A stretch of DNA of 64,000 bases from CAZUCE01 sp964619265 (lineage in GTDB: Bacteria > Planctomycetota > UBA1135 > GCA-002686595). The translations under genes were made by a program, and so were the position numbers. Within the stretch, counting starts at the first letter, position 1. Every line of letters begins with the position of its first letter. The stretch is from positions 73,661 to 137,660 of the forward strand of contig CAZUCE010000008.1 in assembly GCA_964619265.1 (NCBI GenBank). The letters are read 5' to 3'. Below, piece by piece: positions 34,557 through 43,746 of the stretch. Below the pieces are notes generated by a model, which was not told where the DNA came from, ran no database searches, and saw only the letters and a program-made list of their open reading frames with translations.

Positions 34557-35588
34557 TTAGCGGAGGCCGAGGATGGCTTCGGGCGTGAGGCCGGCCGACG
34601 CACGCAGCGCCGACTCGACCGGGGGCAAAAAGAGGGCTTCGACGTTGGGTAGGGACTCCACAAGCGGGAGCCCAGCGTCTGGACCCAGGACGAACAAGGC
34701 GGTGGAAAGCGCGTCGGCTGCGAGGCCGGATTCGGCAAACACCGTGACGGAGAAAGGCGAGTCGACCGGGCGGCCGAGCCGCGGATCGACGACATGACCG
34801 ACTTCGCGACCGTCGACTTCGCGTCCGCGAACGACGTTCGAGGTCACGGCGACGTGGGGAGCGCGGCTCGCGACTTCCAAGGCGACGCGTTCACGGTCGT
34901 TCGCCGCCGAGACCGGGACGGGTTGCTCGAGGGCCTCGCCGAATCGGGCGAGCTCACCGCCGAAGTCGATCAAAGCGGAATGAACCCCGGGTTGGTTGTC
35001 CAAGGCCTCGAGGGCGGCATCCAGGGCCGCGCCCTTGGCGAAGGCACCCTCTTCGAGGCGAATCCCGGATTCGAAGGACAGGCCCGGATTCAGTTCGAGG
35101 GTCTCGCGGAGCAGAACCAGGTGCGATTCCAGCTCGGCGAGCTCTTCGTCGGTCGGCCAGTGACCGGGGCCGCGCAGGTCGTAAAGGTCGACCAGCCGTC
35201 CAGCGCCCGGGTGGAACGCGCCTTCGGTGGCTTGGGCCCATCGAAAGGCCTGCTCGATCTCGTCCAGGGTTCGGGCGCTCGGGAATCCTGCGGTGGGTTT
35301 TTCCCCGGCGTTGAGGCGGGACAGTTCGGAGTCGTCTCGCCAGGTGGAGAGCCGGGCTTCGGTGTCGCGAATGGCGCGGTAAACGAGCTCCGAGGCCTGC
35401 AGGGCCGCGGGGCGATCGGTGGCCCGGACTTCGATCGACAATTCCGTCCCCATGGCCGCCAGGGTCCGGACGATGGTCTCGCCCGGCGGTGCGCTCACGG
35501 TGGCGGGTCCTGCGCACGCACTTGCGAGGGCCGCCAAGGCCAGGGTGGATGCCCGGGATTGGATTGGAATGAGATTCAGTCTCAACAC
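34557..35588 (-). CDS. ApbE-type FAD:protein FMN transferase, lipoprotein
   Basis: The 343-residue ApbE has a lipoprotein signal (LALAALASACAG, Cys25), AAMGTELSIEVRA, LSTWRDDSELSRLN, AFHPGAGRLVDLY, FAKGAALDAALEAL, LIDFGGELARFG and GLAADALSTALFVLG. It would transfer FMN to the FMN-binding protein two genes downstream, outside the cytoplasm. I use GTG 35588 (TTG 35585 is equally good) since it gives a proper signal peptide. It starts the 14-gene minus-strand run. Confidence 0.85.
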   Translation of the reverse strand: MLRLNLIPIQSRASTLALAALASACAGPATVSAPPGETIVRTLAAMGTELSIEVRATDRPAALQASELVYRAIRDTEARLSTWRDDSELSRLNAGEKPTAGFPSARTLDEIEQAFRWAQATEGAFHPGAGRLVDLYDLRGPGHWPTDEELAELESHLVLLRETLELNPGLSFESGIRLEEGAFAKGAALDAALEALDNQPGVHSALIDFGGELARFGEALEQPVPVSAANDRERVALEVASRAPHVAVTSNVVRGREVDGREVGHVVDPRLGRPVDSPFSVTVFAESGLAADALSTALFVLGPDAGLPLVESLPNVEALFLPPVESALRASAGLTPEAILGLR

Positions 35589-35793
35589 ACGGGGGAGCCT
35601 ACCCCGATCGCCTGGGGCGTCAAGGGGTCGCTTTCGATCTGTTTCCGGGGCCCCTCGGCCGGAGGTGGGCGGTGCTCCATCGCAGGGGCTCTCCCGAACA
35701 GGGGCCTGCCGAAGGGCGACCTGTGCGCGGTGATTTGCTCCAGCACGGTGCCAAGGCGTGCTCGGGAAGCCGTACCGTCTGGCGTTCCCCCCC
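35589..35793. promoter_or_regulatory. Divergent promoter region of the redox run and TVP38 gene
   Basis: These 205 bases separate the first gene of the minus run from the plus-strand TVP38 gene. No palindrome, riboswitch or family repeat is apparent. Confidence 0.4.
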
Positions 35794-36609
35794 ATGCAAG
35801 AGTCCAGCCAAGAGCCCACCCCCGAACCCGCCGCTGAGTCCACCCCGCGCACACCCGGCGAGCTCTGGCGCGAGTTGGGTCCGGCCGGCCTGCTTGGGCT
35901 CGCGTGGACCGTCCTCCCCGGCGTCTTCGGGATCACCTTGCTCGTCAAGCTGGGCGCGGTTTCCGAGTGGCTCACGGCCCGCCCAGGCGAGTCTCTGTTG
36001 CTCTACACGCTCGGTTTTGCCGCGGCCGCCGGCGCCGGGCTCCTTCCGACCTACACGATGGCGATTCTCGGCGGCTGGGTGTTCGGATTCGCCGCGGGCT
36101 TCCCGGCCGCGCTCGCCGGATTCACCCTGGCGGCGGCCATCGGGTTCTGCATCGCTCGGCTCGTGGCGCGCAACTCCATGGAGAGGATGATTGCCGGCAA
36201 CGAACGCGCGCGGGTGGTTCATCGCGCGTTGCTCGGCCGCGGTGCAACCCGCTCCTTAGGTTTGGTCACGCTGCTGCGCGTTCCGCCCAGCTCGCCGTTC
36301 TCGCTCACCAACTTGGTCATGGCCGGGACCGGAGTGAAGTTTGCTCCGTTTGTGGTTGGGACCGCGCTTGGCATGGCGCCGCGCACGGTGGTTTACGTCG
36401 CAACCGGAGCTGGCGGAGCCGCTTCGGGCGCGCGCGACATCGGCGAATTCGTGAAGGACGGTCCGGGCTGGATCGTCGCGGTGGTGGGCGTCGTGCTCAT
36501 GCTTGGGGTTCTCTCGCTTTTGTCGAACGTGGCAAATCGCGCGCTGGAGCGCGTGGCCAGCGGGGAATCGACGGAGGATGGGGGACTTGCCGAGGACGCC
36601 AAGCCATGA
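35794..36609 (+). CDS. TVP38/TMEM64 (VTT-domain) membrane protein
   Basis: The 271-residue protein has five to six hydrophobic helices and the VTT features: GLLPTYTMAILGGWVFGFAAG, LAAAIGFCIARLVAR and LLRVPPSSPFSLTNLVMAGTGV followed by FVVGTALGMAPRTVVYV. Family members sit in the inner membrane and are linked to lipid or small-molecule handling. The N-terminal 30 residues are acidic and Pro-rich. It overlaps the Rieske oxygenase by four bases (ATGA). Confidence 0.85.
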   Translation: MQESSQEPTPEPAAESTPRTPGELWRELGPAGLLGLAWTVLPGVFGITLLVKLGAVSEWLTARPGESLLLYTLGFAAAAGAGLLPTYTMAILGGWVFGFAAGFPAALAGFTLAAAIGFCIARLVARNSMERMIAGNERARVVHRALLGRGATRSLGLVTLLRVPPSSPFSLTNLVMAGTGVKFAPFVVGTALGMAPRTVVYVATGAGGAASGARDIGEFVKDGPGWIVAVVGVVLMLGVLSLLSNVANRALERVASGESTEDGGLAEDAKP

Positions 36610-37742
36610 GCGAGAACAGACCTTCCAACTGGCGAGTGGATGCCGACGTCCAGCGGGCCAGCACTCCGCCACCGGCGTTTTATTCGGATCCCGAGGTCTA
36701 TCGCCTGACCCGCGAGGCAGTCTTTGCGCGCAGTTGGCAGTGGGTTCCGGACGCCGAGCGCGTCTTCGACCCGGCGGTGACCGCCGCTCCGTTCACGCTG
36801 TTGCCCGGGCTGCTCGACGAGCCCTTGATCGCGACCCGCGAGGGGGATGCCCTGCGCGCCCTATCCAACGCGTGCACCCATCGCGGAATGCTCGTGGCGG
36901 AGCGCTGTTCCGCTGCGAAGGGCCTGCGCTGCGGCTACCACGGTCGCCGGTTTGGCCTCGACGGGAAGTTCCTCAGCGCCCCGGGATTCGAAGACGCGCT
37001 CGATTTCCCCAAGCCAGAGGACGACCTGGCCCAGATCCCGTTCGAGCGCTTCGGGCCGCTCGCGTTCACCAACCTCGCAGGCGAGTCGCCGTTCGCACCG
37101 TTCTTCGAACCGGTTCGCAGGCGGGTGGGGCACCTTCCGATCGATCGCGCGGTTCACGAGCCCGCCCGCGACCGGATCTTCACGATCGATGCGCACTGGG
37201 CGCTGTACGTCGAGAACTACTTGGAAGGACTGCACATCCCCTACATCCACCCGGGGCTGGCGCAGACCCTCGAATTCGCGAACTACGGCTATGAGCTGTT
37301 CCCGGGCGGGACGCTCCAACTCGGGCGTGCCGCCGCGGGCGAGCCGGCTTTCCTGCTGCCTCCGGGGCATCCCGATGCGGCCGATTCAGCGCCGGGGAGC
37401 GCCCCGGTTGCCGCTTGGTACTTCTGGCTGTTCCCGAATCTGATGGTGAACGTCTATCCGTTTGGAGTCTCGATGAATGTGGTCCAGCCGCTCGGCCCCG
37501 CGCGGACTCGGATCCTGTTCAAGTCCTACGTGTTCGACGCGGATCAACTGGGAGCGGGCGCGGGCGGCGACCTCGACACGGTCGAGCGCGAGGACGAGCT
37601 TGCTGTCGAAGCGGTCCAGCGTGGGCTCACAGCACGCCTCTATCGCCGGGGTCGCTACGCGCCGAGCCACGAGCAGGGCACCCATCACTTCCATCGCCTG
37701 TGGGGAGCGGCGCTGGATGCCGGCGCCGGTTCCTCGCGCTGA
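36606..37742 (+). CDS. Rieske non-heme iron oxygenase, large subunit
   Basis: The 378-residue protein has a Rieske site (Cys90, His92, Cys109, His112, in ACTHRGM and CGYHGRRF) and the catalytic mononuclear iron block ENYLEGLHIPYIHPGL. It resembles aromatic-ring or choline-type oxygenases (CMO/phenylpropionate family). No reductase, ferredoxin or beta subunit gene lies near, so electron donors must be elsewhere. Substrate unknown. Confidence 0.85.
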   Translation: MSENRPSNWRVDADVQRASTPPPAFYSDPEVYRLTREAVFARSWQWVPDAERVFDPAVTAAPFTLLPGLLDEPLIATREGDALRALSNACTHRGMLVAERCSAAKGLRCGYHGRRFGLDGKFLSAPGFEDALDFPKPEDDLAQIPFERFGPLAFTNLAGESPFAPFFEPVRRRVGHLPIDRAVHEPARDRIFTIDAHWALYVENYLEGLHIPYIHPGLAQTLEFANYGYELFPGGTLQLGRAAAGEPAFLLPPGHPDAADSAPGSAPVAAWYFWLFPNLMVNVYPFGVSMNVVQPLGPARTRILFKSYVFDADQLGAGAGGDLDTVEREDELAVEAVQRGLTARLYRRGRYAPSHEQGTHHFHRLWGAALDAGAGSSR

Positions 37743-38154
37743 GACCGCCCTCTTCGGGCTCCTTGAGAGGCCAAAGGTTCGCCTCGGGCTGCAAGCCGCA
37801 GGGGCTCGGGCTGCAAGCCGCCGGGGTGAGGTGAGCGTGCCGGACAAGAATCCGACACGCTCGGGGGACGTCGAGTCTCCCAAACCCGACGACATACCCC
37901 ATCGGAAGCGGGGGATCGGGCCCTTCCGGCAAAACGAAGAGGGCACAACGAAAACGGAGGTGCCCGGCAGGCCGAGCCCATCGCCCCGTAGCCTTGAACG
38001 TCGAAGTTGTGCAGCCGGTCCCCGATTTATGGGAAAATTCTGAGAGGATGAGAATCGAACCGAGGACCGGCCCGCTGCTCGGTTGATCTCTACGTCAAGA
38101 TTGGCTGCGCCCGGAGTCCTCGGGGCTTGTCTGAGCTAGGGACCTCCCTAGGAA
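37743..38154. other. Intergenic region with a tandem 22-bp repeat
   Basis: No gene is recognised in these 410 bases. Two direct copies of CTCGGGCTGCAAGCCGC followed by A/C GGGG occur at 37783-37804 and 37805-37826, each itself partly palindromic. The minus strand near 38049-38066 shows a T-loop-like GGTTCGATT but no tRNA cloverleaf. Confidence 0.45.
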
Positions 38155-39297
38155 TTGGTCTGCGAGGCCTGTGGATTGCTCCCTGGCTGTGCTTCGATCC
38201 ACCCTCCCCCATCCAGCCCGTTGTTGTTTTCTCCAGAATCTCAGAGCTGTCTTTTCGGAGGCGGTGCGTGGCGCGGGCTGATCGGTTGCCTGGCTTTGTG
38301 GGCGTCTAGCTGTTCCGGAGAAGGCGCAGGTGGGGCTGACCAACTTCTTGCGGAACTCTCCGCAGGCGTGACGCTGCCCGAGGGCGACTGGCCGGCGATT
38401 CGCGGATCGCATTCCACCTGGAAGCAACTGGCCCATCGAGAGGTCGAGCTGCGCGACAAGCTACGGCGCCGGCCCGGACCGGTGGCCTGGGCCGAACTGG
38501 GGGGGGTCTATGCCCTGGCGGAGGAGTACGAGCTGGCTCTGCCCTTTTTGGTCGAGTCCCTGCGGACCGCAAAGACGCAGGCCGCCGGCCCCGAGGCGGC
38601 GACCGCTTGGGCCTGGCTCGGTGTTCGGCAGCTCGGCGTCGGCGATCACGCCGGGGCCCGGGCCTTCAGCGAGCGCGCTCTGGAGCTGGGTGCCGGCGAG
38701 TCGATTGCGCAATTCACTCTGGCGCGAATGGCCCTGGCGGCCGGGGACGCGGAGGCGGCCTTGGCGACGCTGCGCGAGGCCCACCGGCTCGAGCCAGCCA
38801 ACGTCGAAGCGGCGCTCGAGTTGGGCAGCCTGCTGGAAGAGCGCGATCAGCTCGAGCCGGCAGCGCGTGTCCTTTCGGCCACGCTCCAGACCGATCGCAC
38901 CCATCCGGGCATCCTCTGGCGCTTGGCCAGGATTCGCCGGGCCCAGGGCGCGGACCTCGAGGCCGAGGCGCTCGAGCAGCGACACGCCCGAGCGATCCGG
39001 CTCGACGACCTGGGCCTGCGGGACCCGGGGCTTGATCGGAACGAGGTGGCCTTGGCACTTGGGCGCGAGCTTTTGATCGCGGGCGAGCCGGAGCAAGCGC
39101 GCGTTGAATTCCTGACGGTCGGGGACCGCACTTCCCAAATGAACCAGCTGATCGAAGCGACGGCCGGCGAGGCGCGGGCTTACGCGGCTTTGAAGCGCTT
39201 CTCCGAGTTGGAGCAAGCTCTCGTTCGTTTGGCTGAGCTCGACCCTGAGCACCCCGCCTTGCGCGAGCTGAACGTCCCGGCCGAGGAGTCCCGATGA
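38155..39297 (+). CDS. TPR lipoprotein
   Basis: The mature protein is a tetratricopeptide-like helical array (WAELGGVYALAEEYELALPFLVESL, TLARMALAAGDAEAALATLREAHRLEPAN and others). A lipobox-like CLALWASSC suggests a membrane anchor. The true start is unclear: TTG at 38155 opens the frame but the signal seems to begin nearer 38270. It overlaps the CRTAC1-like gene as ATGA, and the pair recurs as a common TPR plus FG-GAP arrangement. Confidence 0.72.
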   Translation: MVCEACGLLPGCASIHPPPSSPLLFSPESQSCLFGGGAWRGLIGCLALWASSCSGEGAGGADQLLAELSAGVTLPEGDWPAIRGSHSTWKQLAHREVELRDKLRRRPGPVAWAELGGVYALAEEYELALPFLVESLRTAKTQAAGPEAATAWAWLGVRQLGVGDHAGARAFSERALELGAGESIAQFTLARMALAAGDAEAALATLREAHRLEPANVEAALELGSLLEERDQLEPAARVLSATLQTDRTHPGILWRLARIRRAQGADLEAEALEQRHARAIRLDDLGLRDPGLDRNEVALALGRELLIAGEPEQARVEFLTVGDRTSQMNQLIEATAGEARAYAALKRFSELEQALVRLAELDPEHPALRELNVPAEESR

Positions 39298-40976
39298 AGG
39301 TCGTCTTCTTGGGGATCGGCTTGGCCCTGTGCGGCTGTGCTCCGGACCCGGTGCAGCCGTTGCTCGAGCCCCTGACTGACCTCGGCGGCATTACTTTTCA
39401 GCACGTGGCCGGGGGAGCCGGCAATCGCGAGCTGCCCGAGACCATGGGCGGTGGGGTAGCGTTGCTGGACTTCGGCGGCGATGGCGATCTGGATGTGTAC
39501 GCCGTGCAGTCCGGTCCGATGCGTACTCCCGCAGCGGACGAATCGCGCGCGGGTGCGGAAAACGAGTTGTGGCGGAATCAGGGCACCTCTTCGGTCCAGT
39601 TCGAGCGCGTCCCGGAGGCGGGCGGCGCCGCCGACACCGGCTACGGTCAAGGGGTTGCGGTTGGGGATGCGGACGGCGACGGTTCGGACGATTTGTTCGT
39701 TCTGAATTGGGGGCCCAATGCCATCTACCTGCAATTGGAAGGGGGCTTCGAACGCGCCGAACAACCGAGCTTGGAGGCGGACACCTGGAGCGTTTCGGGC
39801 GCATTCTTCGATGCGGATCTCGATGGGGACCTGGACCTGATCGAAGTCAACTACCTGCGCTGTCCGCCCGGCTCCTACCGGACGCTTGGGCTGCATGCGG
39901 CGGCCCCCGGCCCGTTTGATTCCTATCCCCATCCGGACTTGTTTCGCGCGGCCCCGGATCGGTTGCTCCTGAACGACGGGCGGGGTCAGTATCGCGATGC
40001 GACCGCCGGCTCGGGGCTCGATGGTGAGCCGGGTAAGGGCCTGGGTGTCGCGCCGACGGATGCGGATCTCGACGGCGTGACGGATCTTTACGTGACCAAC
40101 GACTCGACGCCCAATCACTTTTACCGCGGGCTCGGCAGCGGCCGATTCGAGCGCGCCCATCCCGCCGCGGGGCTTTCGTTCAACGACGACGGATTGACCG
40201 AAGCGGGCATGGGGGTCGACGCCGCCGACGTGGACGGCGATTTGGACTTCGACCTGTTTTGCACCAATTTGGATCTGGAGACGAACACGCTCTACCTCAA
40301 CCTGTCAGAAGGCGGCGAGGATGCGGTGCGGTTTCGCGACCGCACACGACGCTCTGGGCTGGCCGAGCCGAGTCGCCCGTTGGTCGGGTTTGGTTGCGTG
40401 TTCGCCGACTTCGACTTCGATGGCGACGCGGATCTATTCGTTGCCAACGGGCACATAATCGACAACGTCGCTAGCTTTTCGGACGCGCGCCTGTTTGCGC
40501 AACCCGATCAACTGTTCCTCAGCGACGGCGCCGGCCATTTCGCGCTGGCGGGCCCGGCTCAGGCGAAGGGGCTCGAGCGACCGACGGTAGCGCGCGGCGT
40601 GGCGCTCGGGGATTTGAACGGAGATCGCGCCCCAGACCTGGTGATCGGCGCGTGCGGAGTCGGCGAGAGCTCCGGTCGTCCACTGGCTATTTATCTGGGG
40701 CGACCGGATCCTGCCGCCGTTCGCGTCCGCCTGTTGGGTCCGAAGGGCAACCCGCGCGGGCTCGGGGCGACGATCACCATCGAGTTGGCGAGCGGGGCGA
40801 AGCAGCTCTTGCGCCTCGAGTCGGCGCGGGCCTATGCGAGCGCCTCGGAGGCGGCTGTGGTCACCGGCTTGTCCGAGCCGATGATCGCCCTCGAAGTTCG
40901 CCTGCCGGGCGGCGAGCCGCGACGCTTCGAGGGCGAGGCGATCGCGGGGCCCGAACTGCTGCTCGACCTTCGCTAG
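39294..40976 (+). CDS. CRTAC1-like FG-GAP/VCBS lipoprotein with ASPIC/UnbV domain
   Basis: A lipoprotein signal (LGIGLALCGCAP) is followed by repeated calcium-binding-type FG-GAP motifs (DFGGDGDLDVYAV, DADGDGSDDLFVLN, DADLDGDLDLIEV, DADLDGVTDLYVTN, DFDFDGDADLFVANG). The C-terminal ~90 residues (ARGVALGDLNGDRAPDLVIG, then GLGATITIELASGAKQLLRLES) match ASPIC/UnbV. It is a surface or periplasmic beta-propeller, probably binding a partner or polysaccharide. Confidence 0.85.
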   Translation: MKVVFLGIGLALCGCAPDPVQPLLEPLTDLGGITFQHVAGGAGNRELPETMGGGVALLDFGGDGDLDVYAVQSGPMRTPAADESRAGAENELWRNQGTSSVQFERVPEAGGAADTGYGQGVAVGDADGDGSDDLFVLNWGPNAIYLQLEGGFERAEQPSLEADTWSVSGAFFDADLDGDLDLIEVNYLRCPPGSYRTLGLHAAAPGPFDSYPHPDLFRAAPDRLLLNDGRGQYRDATAGSGLDGEPGKGLGVAPTDADLDGVTDLYVTNDSTPNHFYRGLGSGRFERAHPAAGLSFNDDGLTEAGMGVDAADVDGDLDFDLFCTNLDLETNTLYLNLSEGGEDAVRFRDRTRRSGLAEPSRPLVGFGCVFADFDFDGDADLFVANGHIIDNVASFSDARLFAQPDQLFLSDGAGHFALAGPAQAKGLERPTVARGVALGDLNGDRAPDLVIGACGVGESSGRPLAIYLGRPDPAAVRVRLLGPKGNPRGLGATITIELASGAKQLLRLESARAYASASEAAVVTGLSEPMIALEVRLPGGEPRRFEGEAIAGPELLLDLR

Positions 40977-40989
40977 CAGCGCCCGCCGA

Positions 40990-42333
40990 TCAGGGCTCTT
41001 CGCCGGGCGCGGACTCCGTTTCCGGTTCGGTCGTTTGGGCCGCGGCGATCCACTTGGCTAAGTCGGCCTTGGACTGGGGTTTGCCATTGCGGTGCACGCC
41101 GCCTTCGAAGGTGCTGCCCGTCTCCAGCATCACGTTGCCATTGGGCAAGTTTTCGAGACCGCCACCAGGTTTGGCCGGGTCGACGTCGAGCGCCGGAAAC
41201 GAACTTCCCGATACGAATCGATTGCCCGGCCCGATGCGTACCGTTTCGCAGGCGCCGATTTTGACCACGGAGCGGTCGCCGCAGCCAGGCGCGAACTCGA
41301 AGTCGTTGCCGATGAGGACGAGTGCGCCGTTTCCGATCTTCTCCGTGCCATCCCAGGCGACCAGGGCTCCGGTGCCGTAGTTTCCGCCGCGGGGCTTGAG
41401 CTGGGCCAAGTACTTGTCGAAGCCAGCGCGATAGGTGTTGTTTTCCACCAAAATGGTGCAGTGGGGCAGTCGCCCCGCGAAGGTGAACGCGCTGCCACCT
41501 TTGTAGTTGTCCCATTCGCCCAGACCGATGTCGGACACGCGGCAGCCGCGCACGGTGATCAGTCCGCGTCCGGGGGGGCCCTGCTTTTCCCGCGCGGTGA
41601 CTTGCAGGAAGGTACGGCCCAGCCGATGGCCGTCGACGTTTTCAATCGTCAGATCTCCGCGCGGGTTCTGGAGGTAGAACGCGTGCTCGTGCCGGATGTC
41701 CTCGACAACGGCGCGACCTTCGACGCCCGCGAACACGAAGTCGGCCAGGGCGTGGCCGAGGACACCCCATTTGGATTCGTGGGGACCGGACTTGGCCGCG
41801 TGATCCCATCCGCCGTCGATGATGCAGTCGTGGAATTCGTAGCCGCGGTGGGCTTCGCCTTCGGGGCGTTCGTAAAACAGAACCCCGGCGCGACCTCCGG
41901 CTTCGATCTTGAGGTTCTTGAACCGGATGTAGCCGCTGGCCACGACGCCGTGCACACCGATCGTGTCGCTGGCCCCGCGCGGCACGATTCGGGCCTGGTC
42001 GCTGGCCTGAACGATCACGGGCGAATCCGGAGTTCCTCCGGCGCCCTTGGCGTTCCACGCCTGGCGGCTCTCGAAGCCGATGCCAAGCTGTCCGTACTCC
42101 CCGGCACCTAGCCGGATCACGCAGCCGGGGGCGGCGAGCTCCAGCGCGCGGGCCAACGGAAAGGGATCGGCGAGCTCGCGTCCATCGGGTAGCCGCAGCC
42201 CTTGCGGACTGCATTCGATCGTGCCAGGAACGGACTTGCGCAGGGACTCCAACTCAGCGGGGAGTTGAGCGAAGCCGCGCGGAGCTAGGGCGGCAACCAG
42301 GAGCGGACCGAGAACGAAGATCGAACGGAGCAC
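40990..42333 (-). CDS. Secreted right-handed parallel beta-helix protein
   Basis: A signal peptide (FVLGPLLVAALAPRGFAQ) precedes a 400-residue region with beta-helix rungs: GVVASGYIRFKNLKIEAGG, YEFHDCIIDGG, GDLTIENVDGHRL, TILVENNTYRAG, ALVLIGNDF. Relatives bind or cleave polysaccharides. A catalytic motif is not obvious. The tail is acidic (ETESAPGEEP). The start is GTG. Confidence 0.75.
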   Translation of the reverse strand: MLRSIFVLGPLLVAALAPRGFAQLPAELESLRKSVPGTIECSPQGLRLPDGRELADPFPLARALELAAPGCVIRLGAGEYGQLGIGFESRQAWNAKGAGGTPDSPVIVQASDQARIVPRGASDTIGVHGVVASGYIRFKNLKIEAGGRAGVLFYERPEGEAHRGYEFHDCIIDGGWDHAAKSGPHESKWGVLGHALADFVFAGVEGRAVVEDIRHEHAFYLQNPRGDLTIENVDGHRLGRTFLQVTAREKQGPPGRGLITVRGCRVSDIGLGEWDNYKGGSAFTFAGRLPHCTILVENNTYRAGFDKYLAQLKPRGGNYGTGALVAWDGTEKIGNGALVLIGNDFEFAPGCGDRSVVKIGACETVRIGPGNRFVSGSSFPALDVDPAKPGGGLENLPNGNVMLETGSTFEGGVHRNGKPQSKADLAKWIAAAQTTEPETESAPGEEP

Positions 42334-42970
42334 AGGAATCCGTGGCGAAGGGGAGCTAAGGCACCGCGAGAGCCGAGGGCGCGGCGCGCTCTCCGAAGGG
42401 TCTCGAGAGTCCCCCTAGGCTAGTCCTCGAGCTGCATCATGCCCCGGGACATGCTTCGATTCCCCGCTCGACTGGCCCGCCCTGCTCGCTATCCAGCTTG
42501 GCGGCGCCTCCAGTACCCACAACAACTGCCCGTCGTGGCTGACGACCTCAGATTCGAGGCGCGCGCTCGATACGCCCAGCTTCCAAGAATCGACCCCATC
42601 GGTCCGCCTGCGACGCCCGCGATCGAGGGCCTGGCCCAGTCCGGCTTGACCCTTCAGCGAGTTGAGTCCAACCCGATTTCCTCGCCGGCGCACGCGGCCC
42701 AGCAGACCGGCCTCTTCCCAGCTTGCTCTCGCACCGGGATGGCCATTCTCTTTCGTTCGGGGTTGGAACCGACCCAGAGCCTGATTCCGAACAAGCAGGC
42801 GGCATCCGGTCCGCGGGTTTCGAACACTCTCCTCGGCAAATGGCGACCGGGCCGCAACACCTTCAAGGTTCTCGTCTGGCTGAATCCCGACCTTCTGGGC
42901 TACGACATCCGAACGGACCCTGAGAGCGACCGAATTGCCGTCCCCGGGCCCCTCGACTACGCTGCCGCCC
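42334..42970. other. Intergenic region before the selenoprotein gene
   Basis: Open frames on both strands overlap here, but none has recognisable domains. I see no repeat copy. It contains the presumed promoter of the peroxiredoxin-like gene. Confidence 0.4.
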
Positions 42971-43588
42971 ATGAGCCTCTCACGTCGCCTCAACGGCATC
43001 CGCGACGACTTCCTTTCCGTCGAGGTTCCAGCGCGCATGCGCTCCGCGCTTGACAAGAACATCGAACGCCTGGTCGCGCAAGGTGCAGCCAAACACGCCC
43101 TGGCCACAGGATCCCAGGCGCCCGAGGTCCAATTCGACCACCCAAACGGCGCCCCCGAACCGGTCCAGCTCTCCAAGCTCCTCCAGAGCGGCCCCGTCGT
43201 CCTCTCCTGGTTCCGAGGCAACTGGTGACCGTACTGCATCGCGGAGCTGGAAGCTCTGCAGGCCAACCTGACCTCCTTTCAGGCAGCAGGAGCCCAGCTC
43301 TTCGCCGCGTCCCCCCAACGCGCCGAGCACAGCCAGCAAACCGCCACCCACAGCGCCCTCGGCTTCCCGATCCTCCGCGACACCAACAACCAAGCCGCCC
43401 AAGCCTTCGGCCTCGTCATCCCAACCCTGCCTGACGTCCAAGAAGCCGAACGCTACCTAGGCCTCGACCTCCCCGCGCGCTACGTCATCGCGCCCAACGG
43501 CCGCATCGTCTTCGCCTCGGTCCACCCCGACCACACCCGCCGCAGCGATCCGGGAGAGGCGTTGGCCGCGCTTCGGCTCCTGACTTGA
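42971..43588 (+). CDS. Peroxiredoxin-like selenoprotein (AhpC/TSA family), Sec at residue 86
   Basis: The 205-residue frame contains one in-frame TGA (43226-43228) and ends at TGA 43586-43588. Sequence before it ends in VVLSWFRGNW and after it runs PYCIAELEALQANL, so the TGA is exactly at the first Cys of the family's FYRGxWCPYC-type motif, giving U-P-Y-C. Downstream stays open with family blocks: LFAASPQ, FPILRDTNNQAAQAFGL, ARYVIAPNGRIVFASVHPDHT. A hairpin follows the TGA (see 43234-43261). The protein would reduce peroxides or disulfides using Sec86 and Cys89. The alternative is a nonsense mutation in a Cys form, but its position argues against that. No sel genes are in the window. Confidence 0.85.
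43226..43261 (+). promoter_or_regulatory. UGA codon and candidate bacterial SECIS hairpin
   Basis: After the UGA (43226-43228) a stem forms: 43234-43237 (CTGC) with 43258-43261 (GCAG), a 5-base bulge on the 5' side, then 43243-43248 (GGAGCT) with 43252-43257 (AGCTCT), closing a GGA loop at 43249-43251. The loop starts 20 bases after the UGA, begins with G and the bulge contains a U, as bacterial SECIS elements usually do. Confidence 0.65.
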
Positions 43589-43702
43589 CCGATTCTGTTT
43601 CTAACCCGGATTCGAAATCAGGTCGCGGCGAACAAACTCAAAGGCGGACCTAAAGCTCCTATCCCACAGTCAATCCAAGAGCGAGGCTTCATTCTGACCA
43701 AG

Positions 43703-43731
43703 GCGTGGAGAAACTGCTCTGGATCGGTACT
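43703..43731 (+). repeat. Degenerate half copy of a class A/B repeat end
   Basis: AGGCGTGGAGAAACTGCTCT followed by GGATCGGTA matches the right arm of the A/B elements (AGGCGTGGAAGAATTGCTCT) but the left arm is missing, so this is a broken copy. It is 100 bases after the selenoprotein stop. Confidence 0.6.
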
Positions 43732-43746
43732 CCCACCCGCGCGGTC

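Noticed and set aside
38035..38110. Possible tRNA on the minus strand from GGTTCGATTCTC
   Set aside because: The T-stem halves do not pair and no acceptor, D or anticodon stems fit around it.
42415..43266. Minus-strand frame overlapping the selenoprotein gene
   Set aside because: The plus strand encodes a clear peroxiredoxin there; the minus product has no recognisable domain.
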